Positions 27,803 through 38,017 of a DNA stretch of 64,000 nt are shown in pieces (position 1 is the stretch's first letter; each line of letters starts with the position of its first letter). Both the position numbers and the translations under genes were made by a program. Under the pieces are notes generated by a model that had not been told where the DNA came from, ran no database searches, and saw only the letters and a program-made list of their open reading frames with translations. This DNA is from Nocardioides marinus (lineage in GTDB: Bacteria; Pseudomonadota; Alphaproteobacteria; Rhodobacterales; Rhodobacteraceae): assembly GCA_019801415.1 (NCBI GenBank), contig JAHVJD010000005.1, positions 186,001 through 250,000 of the forward strand, written 5' to 3'.

Positions 27803-28378
27803 TCAGGGGGCCCAGGCCCGTTGATCCGGCACAAACAGGCTGAGGACCTGCCCGACGACAAGCCTGCCCGGCCGTTCGACCCAGGCGGTGATTCCCCGCC
27901 GGTTCTCTGCTGCGCGTTTGAAGCGCGGACCAAAGCCGGCGTGATCCTTTTCGATCTCCCGCCCCGGCAGCACGCAGGGGCGGTTCTCGATGTCGGTCGT
28001 CAGGGTCACACCGTCCGGCCCCTGCAACCGCGAGGCGGGTGGCAGGTGGCTCAGGTCGGGGATTCCGCGCAGCACAAGCGTCGCCCCCAGGTGTTCAGGC
28101 TGCAATTGCGCCAGCCCCATGTCGGCGGCAATCAGGGCCATCTCCTCCTCCGAGAGGATGCTGAGCTGGCGGGTGTTGCGAATCTCGGTACCTTCGGGGT
28201 GCAGGTTACGCACCCGCACGCAGGAGGCCCGGTTCTCGCCCGCGTGACGCTCGCCCGCCACACCTCCGAACCCAAGATCCAACTGGTCGCGCGGAACCGC
28301 CCGCAGCCCCGCACTCGCAGGCACCATGCCCAGCCATGCGATTTCACCCTTGAACCCGCTGTCACGAAAAACCGGCAT
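27803..28378 (-). CDS. MOSC domain protein
   Basis: A 191-residue protein with a MOSC (molybdenum cofactor sulfurase C-terminal) domain. Visible parts: VRNLHPEGTEIRNTRQLSILS, LGATLVLRGIPDLSHLPPASR and NRPCVLPGREIE with the conserved Cys. MOSC proteins are thought to carry sulfur for metal-sulfur cofactors. The stop lies 190 bases upstream of fhs on the same strand. No substrate can be assigned. Confidence 0.85.
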   Translation of the reverse strand: MPVFRDSGFKGEIAWLGMVPASAGLRAVPRDQLDLGFGGVAGERHAGENRASCVRVRNLHPEGTEIRNTRQLSILSEEEMALIAADMGLAQLQPEHLGATLVLRGIPDLSHLPPASRLQGPDGVTLTTDIENRPCVLPGREIEKDHAGFGPRFKRAAENRRGITAWVERPGRLVVGQVLSLFVPDQRAWAP

Positions 28379-28480
28379 CGTACCCCCCTGCTTCGGCTAT
28401 TGTCTGTACCGGCACGCTACAGGTTTTTCCGGCAGGCACCAGCGGCCATGCCGCCACGGCCGCCCTGACAGCACAGCACT

Positions 28481-28523
28481 CGCAAAAGAAAACGCCCCGC
28501 AAGCCGGAATGGCGTGCGGGGCG
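28481..28523 (-). terminator. Rho-independent terminator of ftsH
   Basis: On the minus strand CGCCCCGCA and TGCGGGGCG form a perfect 9-base stem, with a small inner AGCC/GGCG-like pairing. TTTTCTTTTG follows. It lies 31 bases after the ftsH stop. Confidence 0.82.
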
Positions 28524-28553
28524 CTTCAGTGATCTGTGACTATGACACAGTGG

Positions 28554-30467
28554 TCAGGTTGTCGGTTCCGGCTCCAGGCCACCCTCGGGCGGGTTTTTCT
28601 TGGGCTTGGCCTTGGGGATCGCGGTGACCGAGGCGCTGCCTTCGTCCTCACCACCATCCTCATCATCGCCCGCCTGGGGCGGTTCGCCCTTCATCACGCG
28701 TTTGATCTCGTCACCGGTGAGTGTCTCGTATTCCAGAAGCCCCTGCGCGAGACGTTCCCACTCCTCGCGATGTTCCAGCAGGATCTGGTAGGCGCGCTCG
28801 TAGCCTTCCTGGATGAAGCGTTTCACTTCTTCCTCGATCAGCTCCTTGGTATGGGCCGAGACCGAGAAGCCCGCGGTGTTGCCGGAATAGCCTTCATGCG
28901 CCTCGGCATAGTCGATGTTGCCGACCTTGTCGGACATGCCCCAGCGCATCACCATGGCACGGGCCAGTTGGCTGGCCTGCTGGATGTCACCGGCAGGACC
29001 GTTGGAGACGTGATCTTCGCCGTATTTGATGATCTCGGCCGCCTTGCCCGCCATGGTCATCGCCAGCTTCTGCTGACACTCGTCACGGTGCCAGTTCAGG
29101 CGGTCCATTTCCGGCAGGCTGACCACCATGCCAAGCGCGCCGCCGCGCGGAATGATCGTCGCCTTGTAGACCGGGTCACACTCCGGCAGCACCAGGCCGA
29201 CAACGGCATGGCCTGCTTCGTGATAGGCGGTCTTTTCCTTCTGATCCTGGGTCAGCACCATCGAGCGGCGCTCGGCCCCCATCATCACCTTGTCCTTGGC
29301 GTTTTCGAAATCTTCCATGGTGACAAAGCGACGGCCGACACGGGCGGCCATAAGGGCCGCCTCGTTCACGAGGTTGGCCAGGTCCGCGCCCGAGAAGCCG
29401 GGGGTGCCGCGGGCGATGATGCGCAGGTCGACGTCCGGACCCAGCGGGGTCTTGCGGGCATGCACGCCGAGGATCTTCTCGCGGCCCTTGATGTCGGGGT
29501 TGCCGACGGTCACGTTGCGGTCAAAGCGGCCGGGGCGCAGCAGCGCCGGGTCCAGCACGTCCTTGCGGTTGGTCGCGGCGAGGATGATGACGCCCTCGTT
29601 CGCCTCGAAGCCGTCCATTTCCACCAGCAGCTGGTTCAGCGTCTGCTCGCGCTCGTCGTTGCCGCCGCCGTAACCGGCGCCACGGTGACGACCGACCGCG
29701 TCGATCTCGTCGATGAACACGATGCAGGGCGCGTTCTTCTTGGCCTGCTCGAACATGTCGCGCACGCGGCTCGCACCCACACCGACAAACATTTCCACGA
29801 AATCCGAACCCGAGATGGTGAAGAACGGCACCCCTGCCTCGCCAGCGATGGCGCGGGCCAGGAGCGTCTTACCGGTGCCCGGAGGGCCGACCAGCAGCGC
29901 GCCCTTCGGGATCTTGCCGCCAAGGCGGGAGAACTTCTGCGGGTTGCGCAGGAATTCGACGATCTCTTCCAGCTCCTCCTTGGCTTCGTCGATACCGGCG
30001 ACATCATCAAAGGTGACGCGGCCGTGCTTTTCGGTCAGCATCTTGGCCTTGGACTTGCCGAACCCCATCGCGCCGCCTTTGCCGCCGCCCTGCATCCGGT
30101 TCATGAAATAGATCCAGACGCCGATCAGCAGCAGGAAGGGCAAGAGCGTGATCAGGAAAGACTGAAAGCCGGACTGCTGCTGCTTCTCAGCGCGCACCGG
30201 GATATCGTTTTCAATCAGCAGCGCGGTGACTTCGGCATCGCCCGGCTTGATCGTGATGTAGTTCTGCCCATCGGTTGTGGTGTAGCGCACCTGTTCTCCG
30301 TCGAGGGTGACGGTGCTGACCTTGCCGGTTTCGACCGAGCTGACAAAGTCAGAGAAAGTGCGTTCACGGCTCTGCATCGTGCTGCCGGAACCGCTGAACA
30401 GATTGAACAGCGCCAGGATCAGCAGAAACAGAACAACCCAAAAGGCGATATTGCGAGCGTTGCCCAA
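28554..30467 (-). CDS. ftsH: ATP-dependent zinc metalloprotease FtsH
   Basis: Hexameric inner-membrane protease that degrades misassembled membrane proteins and some regulators. The 637 residues include two membrane helices (8-24 and 104-122) flanking a periplasmic domain. The AAA domain has GPPGTGKT at 194-201, [13 protein letters not shown] near 251 and the second region of homology RPGRFDR near 311. The zinc motif HEAGH is at 416-420. The C-terminus is acidic and proline-rich. It follows tilS by 78 bases, an arrangement common to alphaproteobacteria. Confidence 0.97.
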   Translation of the reverse strand: MGNARNIAFWVVLFLLILALFNLFSGSGSTMQSRERTFSDFVSSVETGKVSTVTLDGEQVRYTTTDGQNYITIKPGDAEVTALLIENDIPVRAEKQQQSGFQSFLITLLPFLLLIGVWIYFMNRMQGGGKGGAMGFGKSKAKMLTEKHGRVTFDDVAGIDEAKEELEEIVEFLRNPQKFSRLGGKIPKGALLVGPPGTGKTLLARAIAGEAGVPFFTISGSDFVEMFVGVGASRVRDMFEQAKKNAPCIVFIDEIDAVGRHRGAGYGGGNDEREQTLNQLLVEMDGFEANEGVIILAATNRKDVLDPALLRPGRFDRNVTVGNPDIKGREKILGVHARKTPLGPDVDLRIIARGTPGFSGADLANLVNEAALMAARVGRRFVTMEDFENAKDKVMMGAERRSMVLTQDQKEKTAYHEAGHAVVGLVLPECDPVYKATIIPRGGALGMVVSLPEMDRLNWHRDECQQKLAMTMAGKAAEIIKYGEDHVSNGPAGDIQQASQLARAMVMRWGMSDKVGNIDYAEAHEGYSGNTAGFSVSAHTKELIEEEVKRFIQEGYERAYQILLEHREEWERLAQGLLEYETLTGDEIKRVMKGEPPQAGDDEDGGEDEGSASVTAIPKAKPKKNPPEGGLEPEPTT

Positions 30468-30521
30468 GGAAAGTTCTCCCTATCATTTAGGCACACCTGA
30501 CCGGTGGCCTGCGTTGCCCTT

Positions 30522-30549
30522 AAAATAAGGATCATTCGGGCAGGTTCAA
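30522..30549 (-). promoter_or_regulatory. Possible sigma-70 promoter of ftsH
   Basis: On the minus strand TTGAAC (30549-30544) is followed after 16 bases by TATTTT (30527-30522), each matching four of six consensus bases. It lies about 55 bases before the ftsH start in the tilS-ftsH gap. No heat-shock type promoter was seen. Confidence 0.35.
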
Positions 30550-31799
30550 TGCGATAAAAGGGATGCGAAGAACTCTTCTTCGTTTCCGGCATGTTCTGCC
30601 GTCCACCCGTTGCCCAATCCGGCAGCAGGTGCGGCAACCAGATCGCTCCCGCGCCACAGGGCCGGGGTTGATTCCAGCACCGGTTGCGGCACACCGGGCA
30701 GGCGCCAGCCTGCGCTCCCCGCCAGTCCCTTGCGCCCCAGCGCGCGCACCTCGCAGCCTTTCGCGTCACCGCCAAAGACCGTCCAGCGCCCGTCCCAAAG
30801 CTGCCCCGGCAGCCCGACCTGATCGCGCAAGGCGTTGTATTCGCGGCAAATCCAGATCTGCTTGGAGGTGGTCAGCAGATGGCAGCCCGAAACCGTCGCA
30901 GCGCCCCCGTTCCGGGCCGCCAGCACGGCGATCTCCATCGGCACCCGCCGCGGCGGATAATCGCTGGCCGCAACCCACTGGATCGCCTTCACCAGCAGGC
31001 GGTAGCCCGTTTCGCTGGGCAGCGTTCGGAACTTGCGCTGGCACAGCACCACCGCCCCGGCCTGCACATGCGCCATATCGCGCGCCGCCAGGAACACGTA
31101 CCAGTCGAGCGCCTCGCGCGCCTTGGCGAGATGCTGCGCAACCTTGGACAGCACCGTCGGCGTCAAGCCCAGCGGCGCAAGCTCCGCCAGGGCGCGACGG
31201 GCACGCACCCGTTCGTAGCGCAGATCGCTGTTGCTCGGGTCCTCACACCACTCGTGGCCCGCCTCGGTCAGATAGTGGCGCAGCTCGCTGCGCGTCACCT
31301 CCAGCAGCGGCCGCATCAGGGTAACCCCGTTGTGGACACGGCTGGGCGGCATGCCCGACAGCCCGGACACCCCCGCGGCGCGCGCCATGCGCATCAGCAG
31401 CGTCTCGGCCTGATCATCCGCCGTATGCGCCACACAAAGCACCGGGATCCCCTTGCGTCTGGCCCAGCTGGTCAGCAGTTCATAGCGGGCCTCGCGCGCC
31501 TGCTTCTGCAGGTTCCCCTGCCCCGGTCCTTCGCGCCATTCGATGGTGTCATGCGCAATGCCCATCCGGGCCGCGGTGCGGCCGACAAAGGCCGCTTCGT
31601 CGGCGGACTCCGGCCGCAAGCGATGATCGATCGTCGCGGCGAACAGTTCCACCGGCTCCTGCGCGAAACAGGCCTGCATCAGGTGCAGCAAAGCCATCGA
31701 ATCGCTGCCGCCCGAGACGGCCATGCCCAGTCTGGCAGGTGGCTCTGGCGGGAACTGACGGCGCAACAGCCCCTGGATATCCCGCCTCAGTCCCGTCAA
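30546..31799 (-). CDS. tilS: tRNA(Ile)-lysidine synthetase TilS
   Basis: Adds lysine to C34 of tRNA-Ile(CAU) using ATP, so that it reads AUA. The 417-residue protein has the PP-loop SGGSDSMALLHL near residues 30-41 and the downstream AHTADDQAETLLMRMARAAG near 122. The start is a TTG that overlaps the ybgF stop (TTGA); no ATG lies between it and the PP-loop glycines except just before them. It sits between the tol-pal genes and ftsH, the usual alphaproteobacterial order. Confidence 0.93.
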   Translation of the reverse strand: MTGLRRDIQGLLRRQFPPEPPARLGMAVSGGSDSMALLHLMQACFAQEPVELFAATIDHRLRPESADEAAFVGRTAARMGIAHDTIEWREGPGQGNLQKQAREARYELLTSWARRKGIPVLCVAHTADDQAETLLMRMARAAGVSGLSGMPPSRVHNGVTLMRPLLEVTRSELRHYLTEAGHEWCEDPSNSDLRYERVRARRALAELAPLGLTPTVLSKVAQHLAKAREALDWYVFLAARDMAHVQAGAVVLCQRKFRTLPSETGYRLLVKAIQWVAASDYPPRRVPMEIAVLAARNGGAATVSGCHLLTTSKQIWICREYNALRDQVGLPGQLWDGRWTVFGGDAKGCEVRALGRKGLAGSAGWRLPGVPQPVLESTPALWRGSDLVAAPAAGLGNGWTAEHAGNEEEFFASLLSH

Positions 31800-32632
31800 G
31801 AACAGCCCAGCTTGTCCATCTCGGCCTGGGCAGCGGCCACCGGCTCTGTGCCGGGGAAGCGGACGGCGACCTCGGCCAGCGTCACGCAGGCCTGATCCGT
31901 CTGCCCCAACCGCCCCAGGGCCGCGCCCAGCTCGAACAAGGCCTTTGGCGCCACCGGCCCGGTGGCATTGCCACTGAAGGCGGCCAGATAGGCGCGCGCC
32001 GCCTCGCGCGTGTCGCCCAGACCGTCCAGCGCCTTGCCTCGGCTGAAATCAGCCGCCGCGGCCAGCGGGCTGCCCGGATAGGCCTGGTTGAAAGCCGCGA
32101 ATTTCTCGGCGGCGTCCTGGTACTGGCCTTCCGCCAGCAGCGCCTCGGCGGCATCAAAGTCCGCCTGCTCGCCAACCGCCAGCTCACCCGTGGCCGTGTC
32201 AGCCGCGTCCCCGGTTTCAACAGGGGACAGGTCTCCCACCCCGGCGGGCAGCTCGCCGCCGCCCAGGGTCGTAGTCTCACCCAGAGCCCCGACATCGCCG
32301 CCTTCGAGCTCCACGAGGCGGAATTCGAGGTCCCCGATCCGGTTGGTGCCGTCGGTGACGATCCGGTTGATCCGATTCTCGAGGTTCTCGGTCTGTAGCG
32401 TCAGCCGCTGCAGCTCGCTCTCGATGGCCCCGACACGGTCGAGAACCGTGCTGCCCGAGGTATCGACCAACGGGGACCCCGTCGTCGACAACTCCCGCTT
32501 CAGGCGCTGGATTTCCACGTGCAGCACCGTCAGCTCCTGGCGGATGTCCGCCAGGGTCTGTTGATTCTGCGCGCCCAGGGGCAGCGGCAGCGCCACGACG
32601 ACAGCCAGAAGCGCAGTGCGGAGGCGTCTCAT
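31796..32632 (-). CDS. ybgF: Tol-Pal coordinator protein YbgF/CpoB
   Basis: Periplasmic protein that links Tol-Pal to peptidoglycan synthesis during division. The 278-residue form begins with a signal peptide (MRRLRTALLAVVVALPLPLG). A heptad-rich coiled coil (about 25-95, LADIRQELTVLHVEIQRLKR) drives trimers. TPR repeats occupy residues 145-275 (AEALLAEGQYQDAAEKFAAF). The ATG at 32632 is chosen over one seven codons earlier, as it lies just after the pal stop and gives a normal signal. It overlaps the tilS start. Confidence 0.92.
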   Translation of the reverse strand: MRRLRTALLAVVVALPLPLGAQNQQTLADIRQELTVLHVEIQRLKRELSTTGSPLVDTSGSTVLDRVGAIESELQRLTLQTENLENRINRIVTDGTNRIGDLEFRLVELEGGDVGALGETTTLGGGELPAGVGDLSPVETGDAADTATGELAVGEQADFDAAEALLAEGQYQDAAEKFAAFNQAYPGSPLAAAADFSRGKALDGLGDTREAARAYLAAFSGNATGPVAPKALFELGAALGRLGQTDQACVTLAEVAVRFPGTEPVAAAQAEMDKLGCS

Positions 32633-32636
32633 CACC

Positions 32637-33149
32637 TTACCCCACCAGGCCACCGGCCAGCACGGTCACGGCGCGGCGGTTCTTGGCATAGCAGCTCTCT
32701 TCCGAGCAGATTTCCAGCGGCCGTTCCTTGCCGTAGCTGACCACCTTGATGCGGCTACCGGCAATCCCCTGCGAAATCAGGTATTCACGCGCCGCATTGG
32801 CCCGACGCGCCCCCAGAGCGAGGTTGTATTCGCGGGTGCCCTTCTCGTCGGCGTGGCCTTCGATCGTAACCACGTAATCCGGATTCTGGGTCAGCCAGCG
32901 CGCCTGCCCCTGCAGGGTTGCCTGGGCTGCGGGCGACAGGCTGGACTGGTCATTGGCAAACAACACACGGTCGCCGATCGTTTCCCGGAAATAGGCCGGG
33001 CTGGCCGGATCCAATGCGCCCACGCCGATACCTGCGCCACCGGCGCCAGCCCCGGCACCGCCATTCACGTCATCGCTCCAGGGCGTGTTGCCACAGGCCG
33101 TCAGCCCCAGTACGGCCACTGCCGCAATTGCCAATTTGAAACCGCTCAT
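32637..33149 (-). CDS. pal: Peptidoglycan-associated lipoprotein Pal
   Basis: Outer-membrane lipoprotein that grips peptidoglycan through diaminopimelate and is drawn to the septum by Tol. Lipobox LTAC with Cys19, a glycine-rich linker (GGAGAGAGGAGIG), then the OmpA domain from about 55 to 165 with VLFANDQSSLSPAAQATL, IEGHADEKGTREYNLALG and the C-terminal NRRAVTVL. The 170-residue length is standard. Ribosome site AGGGATAGG lies upstream. Confidence 0.96.
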   Translation of the reverse strand: MSGFKLAIAAVAVLGLTACGNTPWSDDVNGGAGAGAGGAGIGVGALDPASPAYFRETIGDRVLFANDQSSLSPAAQATLQGQARWLTQNPDYVVTIEGHADEKGTREYNLALGARRANAAREYLISQGIAGSRIKVVSYGKERPLEICSEESCYAKNRRAVTVLAGGLVG

Positions 33150-33236
33150 GATGTCCGCCTATCCCTTTGCGTTTCTTGTCCGGACGCTAACACAACCGCG
33201 ATCCGGGTTCCATGCGGCTGTCGCCACCTGTTGCCG

Positions 33237-34562
33237 TTAGTGTTGCAGCGGCGACCACGCCGGATCGGAGGCCCCGTCGGGGGTCTTCACCGGCTTGAGG
33301 TTCCGCCCGGTGATATCCACCGAGTACAAGAGCGCCCGGCCAGTACTGCCCTGGCTTTCACGGGTGAACATGATGACGCGCCCGTTGGGGGCCCAGGTCG
33401 GCCCTTCATCCAGGAACGACGCGGTCAACAGCCGCTCCTCGCTGCCATCCGTGCGCATCACGCCAATGTGAAACCGGCCCTTGTTCTGCTTGGTGAAGGC
33501 GATCATGTCGCCGCGCGGCGACCACACCGGCGTGCCATAGCGCCCCTTGCCGAAGCTGATCCGCCGCGCCTCGCCACCGCCTGCGGGCATCACGTAAAGC
33601 TGCTGGCTGCCGGAGCGGTCGCTTTCAAACACGATCTGGCGGCCATCGGGAGAGAAGGACGGCGCGGTCTCGATCGACGGCGCGGAGGTCAACCGCGTCT
33701 TCGCCCCGGTGTCGATATCCATGGTGTAGAGATCGGTGTTGCCCCCCTGCGTCTGCGAGTAGACGATGGTGCGCCCGTCGGGCGCGAACCTTGGGGCAAA
33801 ACTCATGGTGCCATCACCGCTGGACAAGACCTTGCGTTGCACCTGGCCAACATCCAGCACATGGATCTGCGGAAAGCCGCTCTCGTAGCTGGTATAAAGC
33901 ACCCGGTCGCCAGTGGGCGAGAACCGCGGCGCCAGCACCAGTGAGGCGCTGTTGGTCAGGAACTGCACGTTCGCCCCGTCGTAGTCCATGATCGCCAGCC
34001 GCTTGCGACGGTCGTTCTTGGGACCACTTTCGGAAACATAGACCACCCGGCTGTCGAAATAGCCGCTCTCACCGGTGATCCGGCTGTAGATCGCATCGGC
34101 CACCTTATGCGCCATGCGCCGCCAACCATCGGTGGTACCGGTAAACTGCAACCCGCTGCCAAGCTCGCTTTCGGCGAACACGTCATATCCGCGGAAACGC
34201 ACGGTCAGCCGGTTGCCGTTGATGCCGACCGCGCCGGTAATCAGGGCCTGCGCATTGACCGCCTTCCAGTCGGCGTATTTCACCGGGCTGTCAAAGTCCG
34301 TCACTGTCGAGATATGGGCGCTGGCAGGCACCTCTCGAAACAGGCCTGTGCCGCTCAGATCGGCCGCAATCACCCGCGCGATCTGGCGCGCATAATCTGC
34401 CGCCGCAGGGGTTTCAGGCACGAAATCCGGCACCGCGTAGGGCAAGGGTTCAATCACGCCCTGGTCGATTTCAATGCGGAGCGGCCCGGACTGAGCCACG
34501 GCCACATCCGCCCCGGCCAGTGCCGAGGCTCCGATCAGAAGGGCTGCCAGGTAATTCCTCAT
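33237..34562 (-). CDS. tolB: Tol-Pal protein TolB
   Basis: Periplasmic beta-propeller that cycles between Pal and TolA. The 441-residue protein has a signal peptide (to [11 protein letters not shown], residue 24), an N-terminal domain with [13 protein letters not shown], and about five WD40-like TolB repeats from 200 on. Examples are [38 protein letters not shown] and [15 protein letters not shown]. The ATG overlaps the tolA stop by four bases (ATGA). Confidence 0.96.
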   Translation of the reverse strand: MRNYLAALLIGASALAGADVAVAQSGPLRIEIDQGVIEPLPYAVPDFVPETPAAADYARQIARVIAADLSGTGLFREVPASAHISTVTDFDSPVKYADWKAVNAQALITGAVGINGNRLTVRFRGYDVFAESELGSGLQFTGTTDGWRRMAHKVADAIYSRITGESGYFDSRVVYVSESGPKNDRRKRLAIMDYDGANVQFLTNSASLVLAPRFSPTGDRVLYTSYESGFPQIHVLDVGQVQRKVLSSGDGTMSFAPRFAPDGRTIVYSQTQGGNTDLYTMDIDTGAKTRLTSAPSIETAPSFSPDGRQIVFESDRSGSQQLYVMPAGGGEARRISFGKGRYGTPVWSPRGDMIAFTKQNKGRFHIGVMRTDGSEERLLTASFLDEGPTWAPNGRVIMFTRESQGSTGRALLYSVDITGRNLKPVKTPDGASDPAWSPLQH

Positions 34563-35716
34563 TTGATCCGCATCCTTTCGGGATTGAATGTCATCTCAAT
34601 ATCGCGCCAATGGTCGTATTTTTCAGGGGGAAGATTGAACCCCCTGCTGCCACAGCGGATAATCGCGCGCCGAGCTGCCTCATATGCCTGTTTCGCCGCC
34701 GACGCGGAGCCGCCGGAGCTGGACAGCATCCGGATGGAGCCGGTGTCCGGCTTGCCGCTTTCCTGCAGCGAGACCCCGACGACCACGGTTGTGTTCAGCG
34801 CTTCCGTCGACAGCGAGCCGACATTCCAGCACTGCGAGACCGCCACCCGCAACGCATCCTTTTCCCCCAGCGTCAGCGGCGGGCCGGACGGCTCCGGCGC
34901 CTGCACCTCGCCGCCGCCCGCGAGCGCTTCGGCCAGGGCGTCCTCGACCGCGGATGACGTGTCCGCCGGGGCCGGGTCCGCAGGCTGCTGCGGCTTCGCC
35001 GCTTGGGCGGTTTCGGTCACCTCCGGCTCAGGCTCGGGTTCGGGCTTGGGCGCGGGACGCTCGGGACGGCTTCTGGGCCGCACCGAGGTCGTCGGCGCGG
35101 CAGAGGCGGCGATCTCCTCGCCCTTGTTTTCCTCGGTCACGATGCGATCACTGGCGGCCTCGGGCGCGGTGGCCTCCTGCACCTCCTGCGGCGCTTCGGC
35201 CCCTTCCTCCGGCGCGACCTCGGGCTGCTCGACCTCATCGACCGCCACGTCCGGCTCGGGCGGGGCAACCGGTGTCGGGGCGACCCGGTCAACCGGGCGC
35301 AGTTCAGCCTCGGGGCGCGGCTGAGGCAGCACTTCGGCGATCTCCGGCTCGGTTTCGGCAGGCGGGATCTGCTGCGGCAGCTCCGGCTCGGGGCGCGGCT
35401 CCGGGCGGGTCGTCAGCTCGGGATCGGGCGCGACCGGCGGCACCGGCTCGGGCTGGGAAACCTGCGGCTCAGGATCCGATTGCGGCTCCAGGTCCGGCGC
35501 GGGCGACGCTTCCGTCGGCTCGGCCAGCGGCGCAGGCTCGGACGACAGCTCGGGCGCCTGGCGCTGCTGGCTCAGCTTTTCGAATTGCTCGGCAGAGATC
35601 AGCGACACCTGCTGAACCTCAAACGGCAACGGCTCGGACGGGAACCAGGCGCCGAAGACGACCCAGCCCATCAGGAGCCCATGCCCCGCCAGTGAGATTT
35701 TGGTCCCGGTCTGCAC
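34559..35716 (-). CDS. tolA: TolA-like energy-transducing protein with Glu/Pro-rich stalk
   Basis: Inner-membrane protein that spans the periplasm and passes TolQR energy to TolB-Pal. The start is a GTG at 35716 and gives an N-terminal membrane anchor (residues 6-25, [18 protein letters not shown]). Residues 45-270 form a very Glu/Pro-rich stalk, unlike the Ala/Lys coiled coil of the E. coli protein and closer to TonB. The C-terminal domain (about 290-385) with [16 protein letters not shown] and two cysteines matches TolA/TonB C-terminal folds. Position between tolR and tolB supports the call. Confidence 0.9.
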   Translation of the reverse strand: MQTGTKISLAGHGLLMGWVVFGAWFPSEPLPFEVQQVSLISAEQFEKLSQQRQAPELSSEPAPLAEPTEASPAPDLEPQSDPEPQVSQPEPVPPVAPDPELTTRPEPRPEPELPQQIPPAETEPEIAEVLPQPRPEAELRPVDRVAPTPVAPPEPDVAVDEVEQPEVAPEEGAEAPQEVQEATAPEAASDRIVTEENKGEEIAASAAPTTSVRPRSRPERPAPKPEPEPEPEVTETAQAAKPQQPADPAPADTSSAVEDALAEALAGGGEVQAPEPSGPPLTLGEKDALRVAVSQCWNVGSLSTEALNTTVVVGVSLQESGKPDTGSIRMLSSSGGSASAAKQAYEAARRAIIRCGSRGFNLPPEKYDHWRDIEMTFNPERMRIK

Positions 35717-35731
35717 CCTGTGCGTCCCCGC

Positions 35732-36223
35732 CTACTGCCCTTCGCCCCCGGACGGCTGGCCGTCCAGCGCCGGGCCGCCGGTATCCGTTACCAGCCCCAC
35801 GTTCGAAAAGCCGCCCGCGTTCAGCGCGCCCATCACCTGCATCACGTCCGAATAGGCAATCCGCCCATCGGCGCGCAGGAACACCCGGTCAGAGCTACGC
35901 TCTGCCGCGATGGCGCGCAGCTTGGGCACCAGCTGATCCAACGCAACCGGCGTGGTCTGGATCTCGACGCCGCCCTCGGCGGTCATGGTCACCGTCAGCG
36001 GCTCTTCCTCGTCGCCCGGCAGGGCGCCGGCAGCGGTCTTGGGCAGCTGCACCGGCACGCCCACCGTCATCAGCGGCGCCGCCACCATGAAGATGATCAG
36101 CAGCACCAGCATCACGTCCACGAAGGGCGTGACGTTGATCTCCGACATCGGCCGACCGCGGCCGCGGCGGCGCCCCCGGCGGCGATTGCCGCCCCCTTGA
36201 GGTTGCTGAACTGCGGCGCCCAT
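35732..36223 (-). CDS. tolR: Proton-channel protein TolR (ExbD family)
   Basis: One-pass membrane protein of 163 residues. A very basic, Arg-rich N-terminus ([10 protein letters not shown]) precedes MSEINVTPFVDVMLVLLIIF, where the Asp in the membrane segment carries protons. The C-terminal periplasmic domain has VFLRADGRIAYSDVMQVMG. A short Gly-rich C-terminus ends the protein. It starts three bases after tolQ. Confidence 0.95.
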   Translation of the reverse strand: MGAAVQQPQGGGNRRRGRRRGRGRPMSEINVTPFVDVMLVLLIIFMVAAPLMTVGVPVQLPKTAAGALPGDEEEPLTVTMTAEGGVEIQTTPVALDQLVPKLRAIAAERSSDRVFLRADGRIAYSDVMQVMGALNAGGFSNVGLVTDTGGPALDGQPSGGEGQ

Positions 36224-36226
36224 GGC

Positions 36227-36922
36227 TCAGGAATCCAGCTGGCGGCTGAGGATGGTGGCGAACTCGTCGGCAAAGGCCTCGTAGCCACCGATGATGCGGT
36301 CGCTGTCCGCGCTCAGCTTGTTGTAGAAGATCACCGCCGGAATCGCCGCCAGCAGGCCGAGGCCGGTGGCCATCAGCGCCTCGGCAATGCCCGGGGCCAC
36401 AACGGCCAGGTTGGTGTTCTGCTGCTCGGCGATCTCAATAAAGGCGGTCATGATGCCCCAGACGGTGCCGAACAGCCCGACGAAGGGCGCGGTGGAGCCG
36501 ACGGTGGCCAGCACCGACAGGCCGCTTTGCAGACCTTCGGTTTCCTTGGCGATCGCGACATCCATCGACCGGTCGATGCGCGCCTGCGCACCGGGAATCA
36601 ACGCCCCGTCGCTGCGGTGACTGCGCCTCCATTCCGTCATGCCCGCGGCAAAGATGCGCGCCGCCTGCCCCGGTGGTTCAGAGCCGACCTGATCGAACAG
36701 CTCGTCCAGCGGATTGCCGGACCAGAAGGCCTGATCAAAGGCCTCGGCCTCGCGGCGCGCCTGACGATAGTTGATCATCTTCTGGATGATAATGGCCCAG
36801 GACCAGATCGAGGCCCCGACCAGCATCAGCATCACCAGTTTTACGGTTACGGTGGCCCGCGCGAAAAGACCCCACATGGAGAAATCAATCTCCTGCGCCA
36901 GCGCCAGAGTTTCTGCTTCCAT
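36227..36922 (-). CDS. tolQ: Proton-channel protein TolQ (ExbB family)
   Basis: Inner-membrane channel partner of TolR, 231 residues, with three membrane segments: near 25-45 (VTVKLVMLMLVGASIWSWAI), 140-165 and 180-205. The conserved MotA/ExbB core is VLATVGSTAPFVGLFGTVWG and ALMATGLGLLAAIPAVIFYN. It leads the tolQRAB-pal-ybgF set, 107 bases after ybgC. Confidence 0.96.
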   Translation of the reverse strand: MEAETLALAQEIDFSMWGLFARATVTVKLVMLMLVGASIWSWAIIIQKMINYRQARREAEAFDQAFWSGNPLDELFDQVGSEPPGQAARIFAAGMTEWRRSHRSDGALIPGAQARIDRSMDVAIAKETEGLQSGLSVLATVGSTAPFVGLFGTVWGIMTAFIEIAEQQNTNLAVVAPGIAEALMATGLGLLAAIPAVIFYNKLSADSDRIIGGYEAFADEFATILSRQLDS

Positions 36923-37029
36923 TTCGCCTGCTCTATGATGTCTTGGCCGTTTGCCCGGCCTTTATTGTCAGCAACGCTAGCGCAGAACAAATCGAAAGGC
37001 CAATGAAACAGGCGTGACGGCGCCGATTG

Positions 37030-37413
37030 TTACATCAATGCGCGAATCTCTGCCGGCAGGCGGGCGGGCTTGCCGGTGGTGGTCATGCAGACGATGGTGA
37101 CCTCGGCCCGGAACAGCGGCTGACCAGCGCGGCTGACCTCCTGCTGCAGCGTCATGCGCGCCGGAGTCACCTTGTGCATGCGGGTGGTGACCAGCAGTTC
37201 CTCGTCGAATTTTGCGGGCGCCAGATAGTCGGCCTCGATGCGGCGTACCACATAGATCAGCCCGGCCTCGCGCATGGCGTTCTGATCGACGCCGATGCCG
37301 CGCACCCAGTCGCTGCGGGCGCGTTCGATGAACCGCAGATAATTGGCGTGATAGACGATCCCGCCCATGTCGGTGTCCTCGTAGTAGACCCGGACGGGGA
37401 ATTGGTGGATCAT
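37030..37413 (-). CDS. ybgC: Acyl-CoA thioesterase YbgC
   Basis: Hotdog thioesterase of 127 residues that is regularly found ahead of tolQ. The motif YYEDTDMGGIVYHANYLRFI contains the active-site Asp of 4-hydroxybenzoyl-CoA thioesterase-like enzymes. It acts in the cytoplasm on short-chain or phospholipid-related acyl-CoAs. AGGAGAG before the ATG is a strong ribosome site. Confidence 0.94.
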   Translation of the reverse strand: MIHQFPVRVYYEDTDMGGIVYHANYLRFIERARSDWVRGIGVDQNAMREAGLIYVVRRIEADYLAPAKFDEELLVTTRMHKVTPARMTLQQEVSRAGQPLFRAEVTIVCMTTTGKPARLPAEIRALM

Positions 37414-37474
37414 GCGCTGCTCTCCTGCCTGCTACGGCGCACACTAGTGGCGGGGCGTGCCACCCACAAGCCGG

Positions 37475-38017
37475 TCAACCGCTCAGCGAATACTCTGCCA
37501 GAATGTCATAGCGCGCGCCTTGCGGGGCGAGGGTGGACTGGAACAGCGCAAAGCGCTCCGCGTCGCATTCGAACCGGAAACCCGACGCCGCCGCCAGATA
37601 GCGCGCCACCTTGTCCACCTGCCCCGCGTCCAAGTGCCGGGGAAAGCGTCCGAGGGTTACATGCGGGCGGAAGCGCTCGCGGGGCAGTTCGATCCCGACC
37701 GATCGGCAGGCGGCGCGCACACGGTCACGCAGCCGGGTCAGCTCGGGCGTCTTCTGCACCTGTGCCGCCAGCACCCGCGGCAGCTTGCCGCCAAACGTGT
37801 CCAGCCCGTGGAACGACAGCCGCACCGGCGGTGCGCTGATCTCGGCCAGGTTCTGGTGCAGCCTGTGCAGTTGGGCCTCGGGCTGGTCATCAAGAAAGGC
37901 CAGTGTCAGATGCATGTTCTCTGCCGGGACATGCCGCCCCGCGGTCAGCCCTTCCTGCACCCGCTCCAGCGCGTCGAGGGCCGCATCGGGCAGCAGCAGG
38001 CCGACAAAGGCGCGCAT
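37475..38017 (-). CDS. thpR: RNA 2',3'-cyclic phosphodiesterase ThpR
   Basis: A 2H phosphoesterase of 180 residues that opens 2',3'-cyclic phosphates on RNA and can ligate tRNA halves in vitro. The two catalytic boxes are HLTLAF near residue 36 and HVTLGRF near 124. The N-terminal MRAFVGLLLP is typical. The ATG overlaps the stop of the preceding unknown gene by one base (TGATG), so the two are coupled. Confidence 0.92.
   Translation of the reverse strand: MRAFVGLLLPDAALDALERVQEGLTAGRHVPAENMHLTLAFLDDQPEAQLHRLHQNLAEISAPPVRLSFHGLDTFGGKLPRVLAAQVQKTPELTRLRDRVRAACRSVGIELPRERFRPHVTLGRFPRHLDAGQVDKVARYLAAASGFRFECDAERFALFQSTLAPQGARYDILAEYSLSG

Noticed and set aside
28536-30500. Plus-strand open frame of 654 codons
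   Set aside because: Antisense shadow of ftsH.
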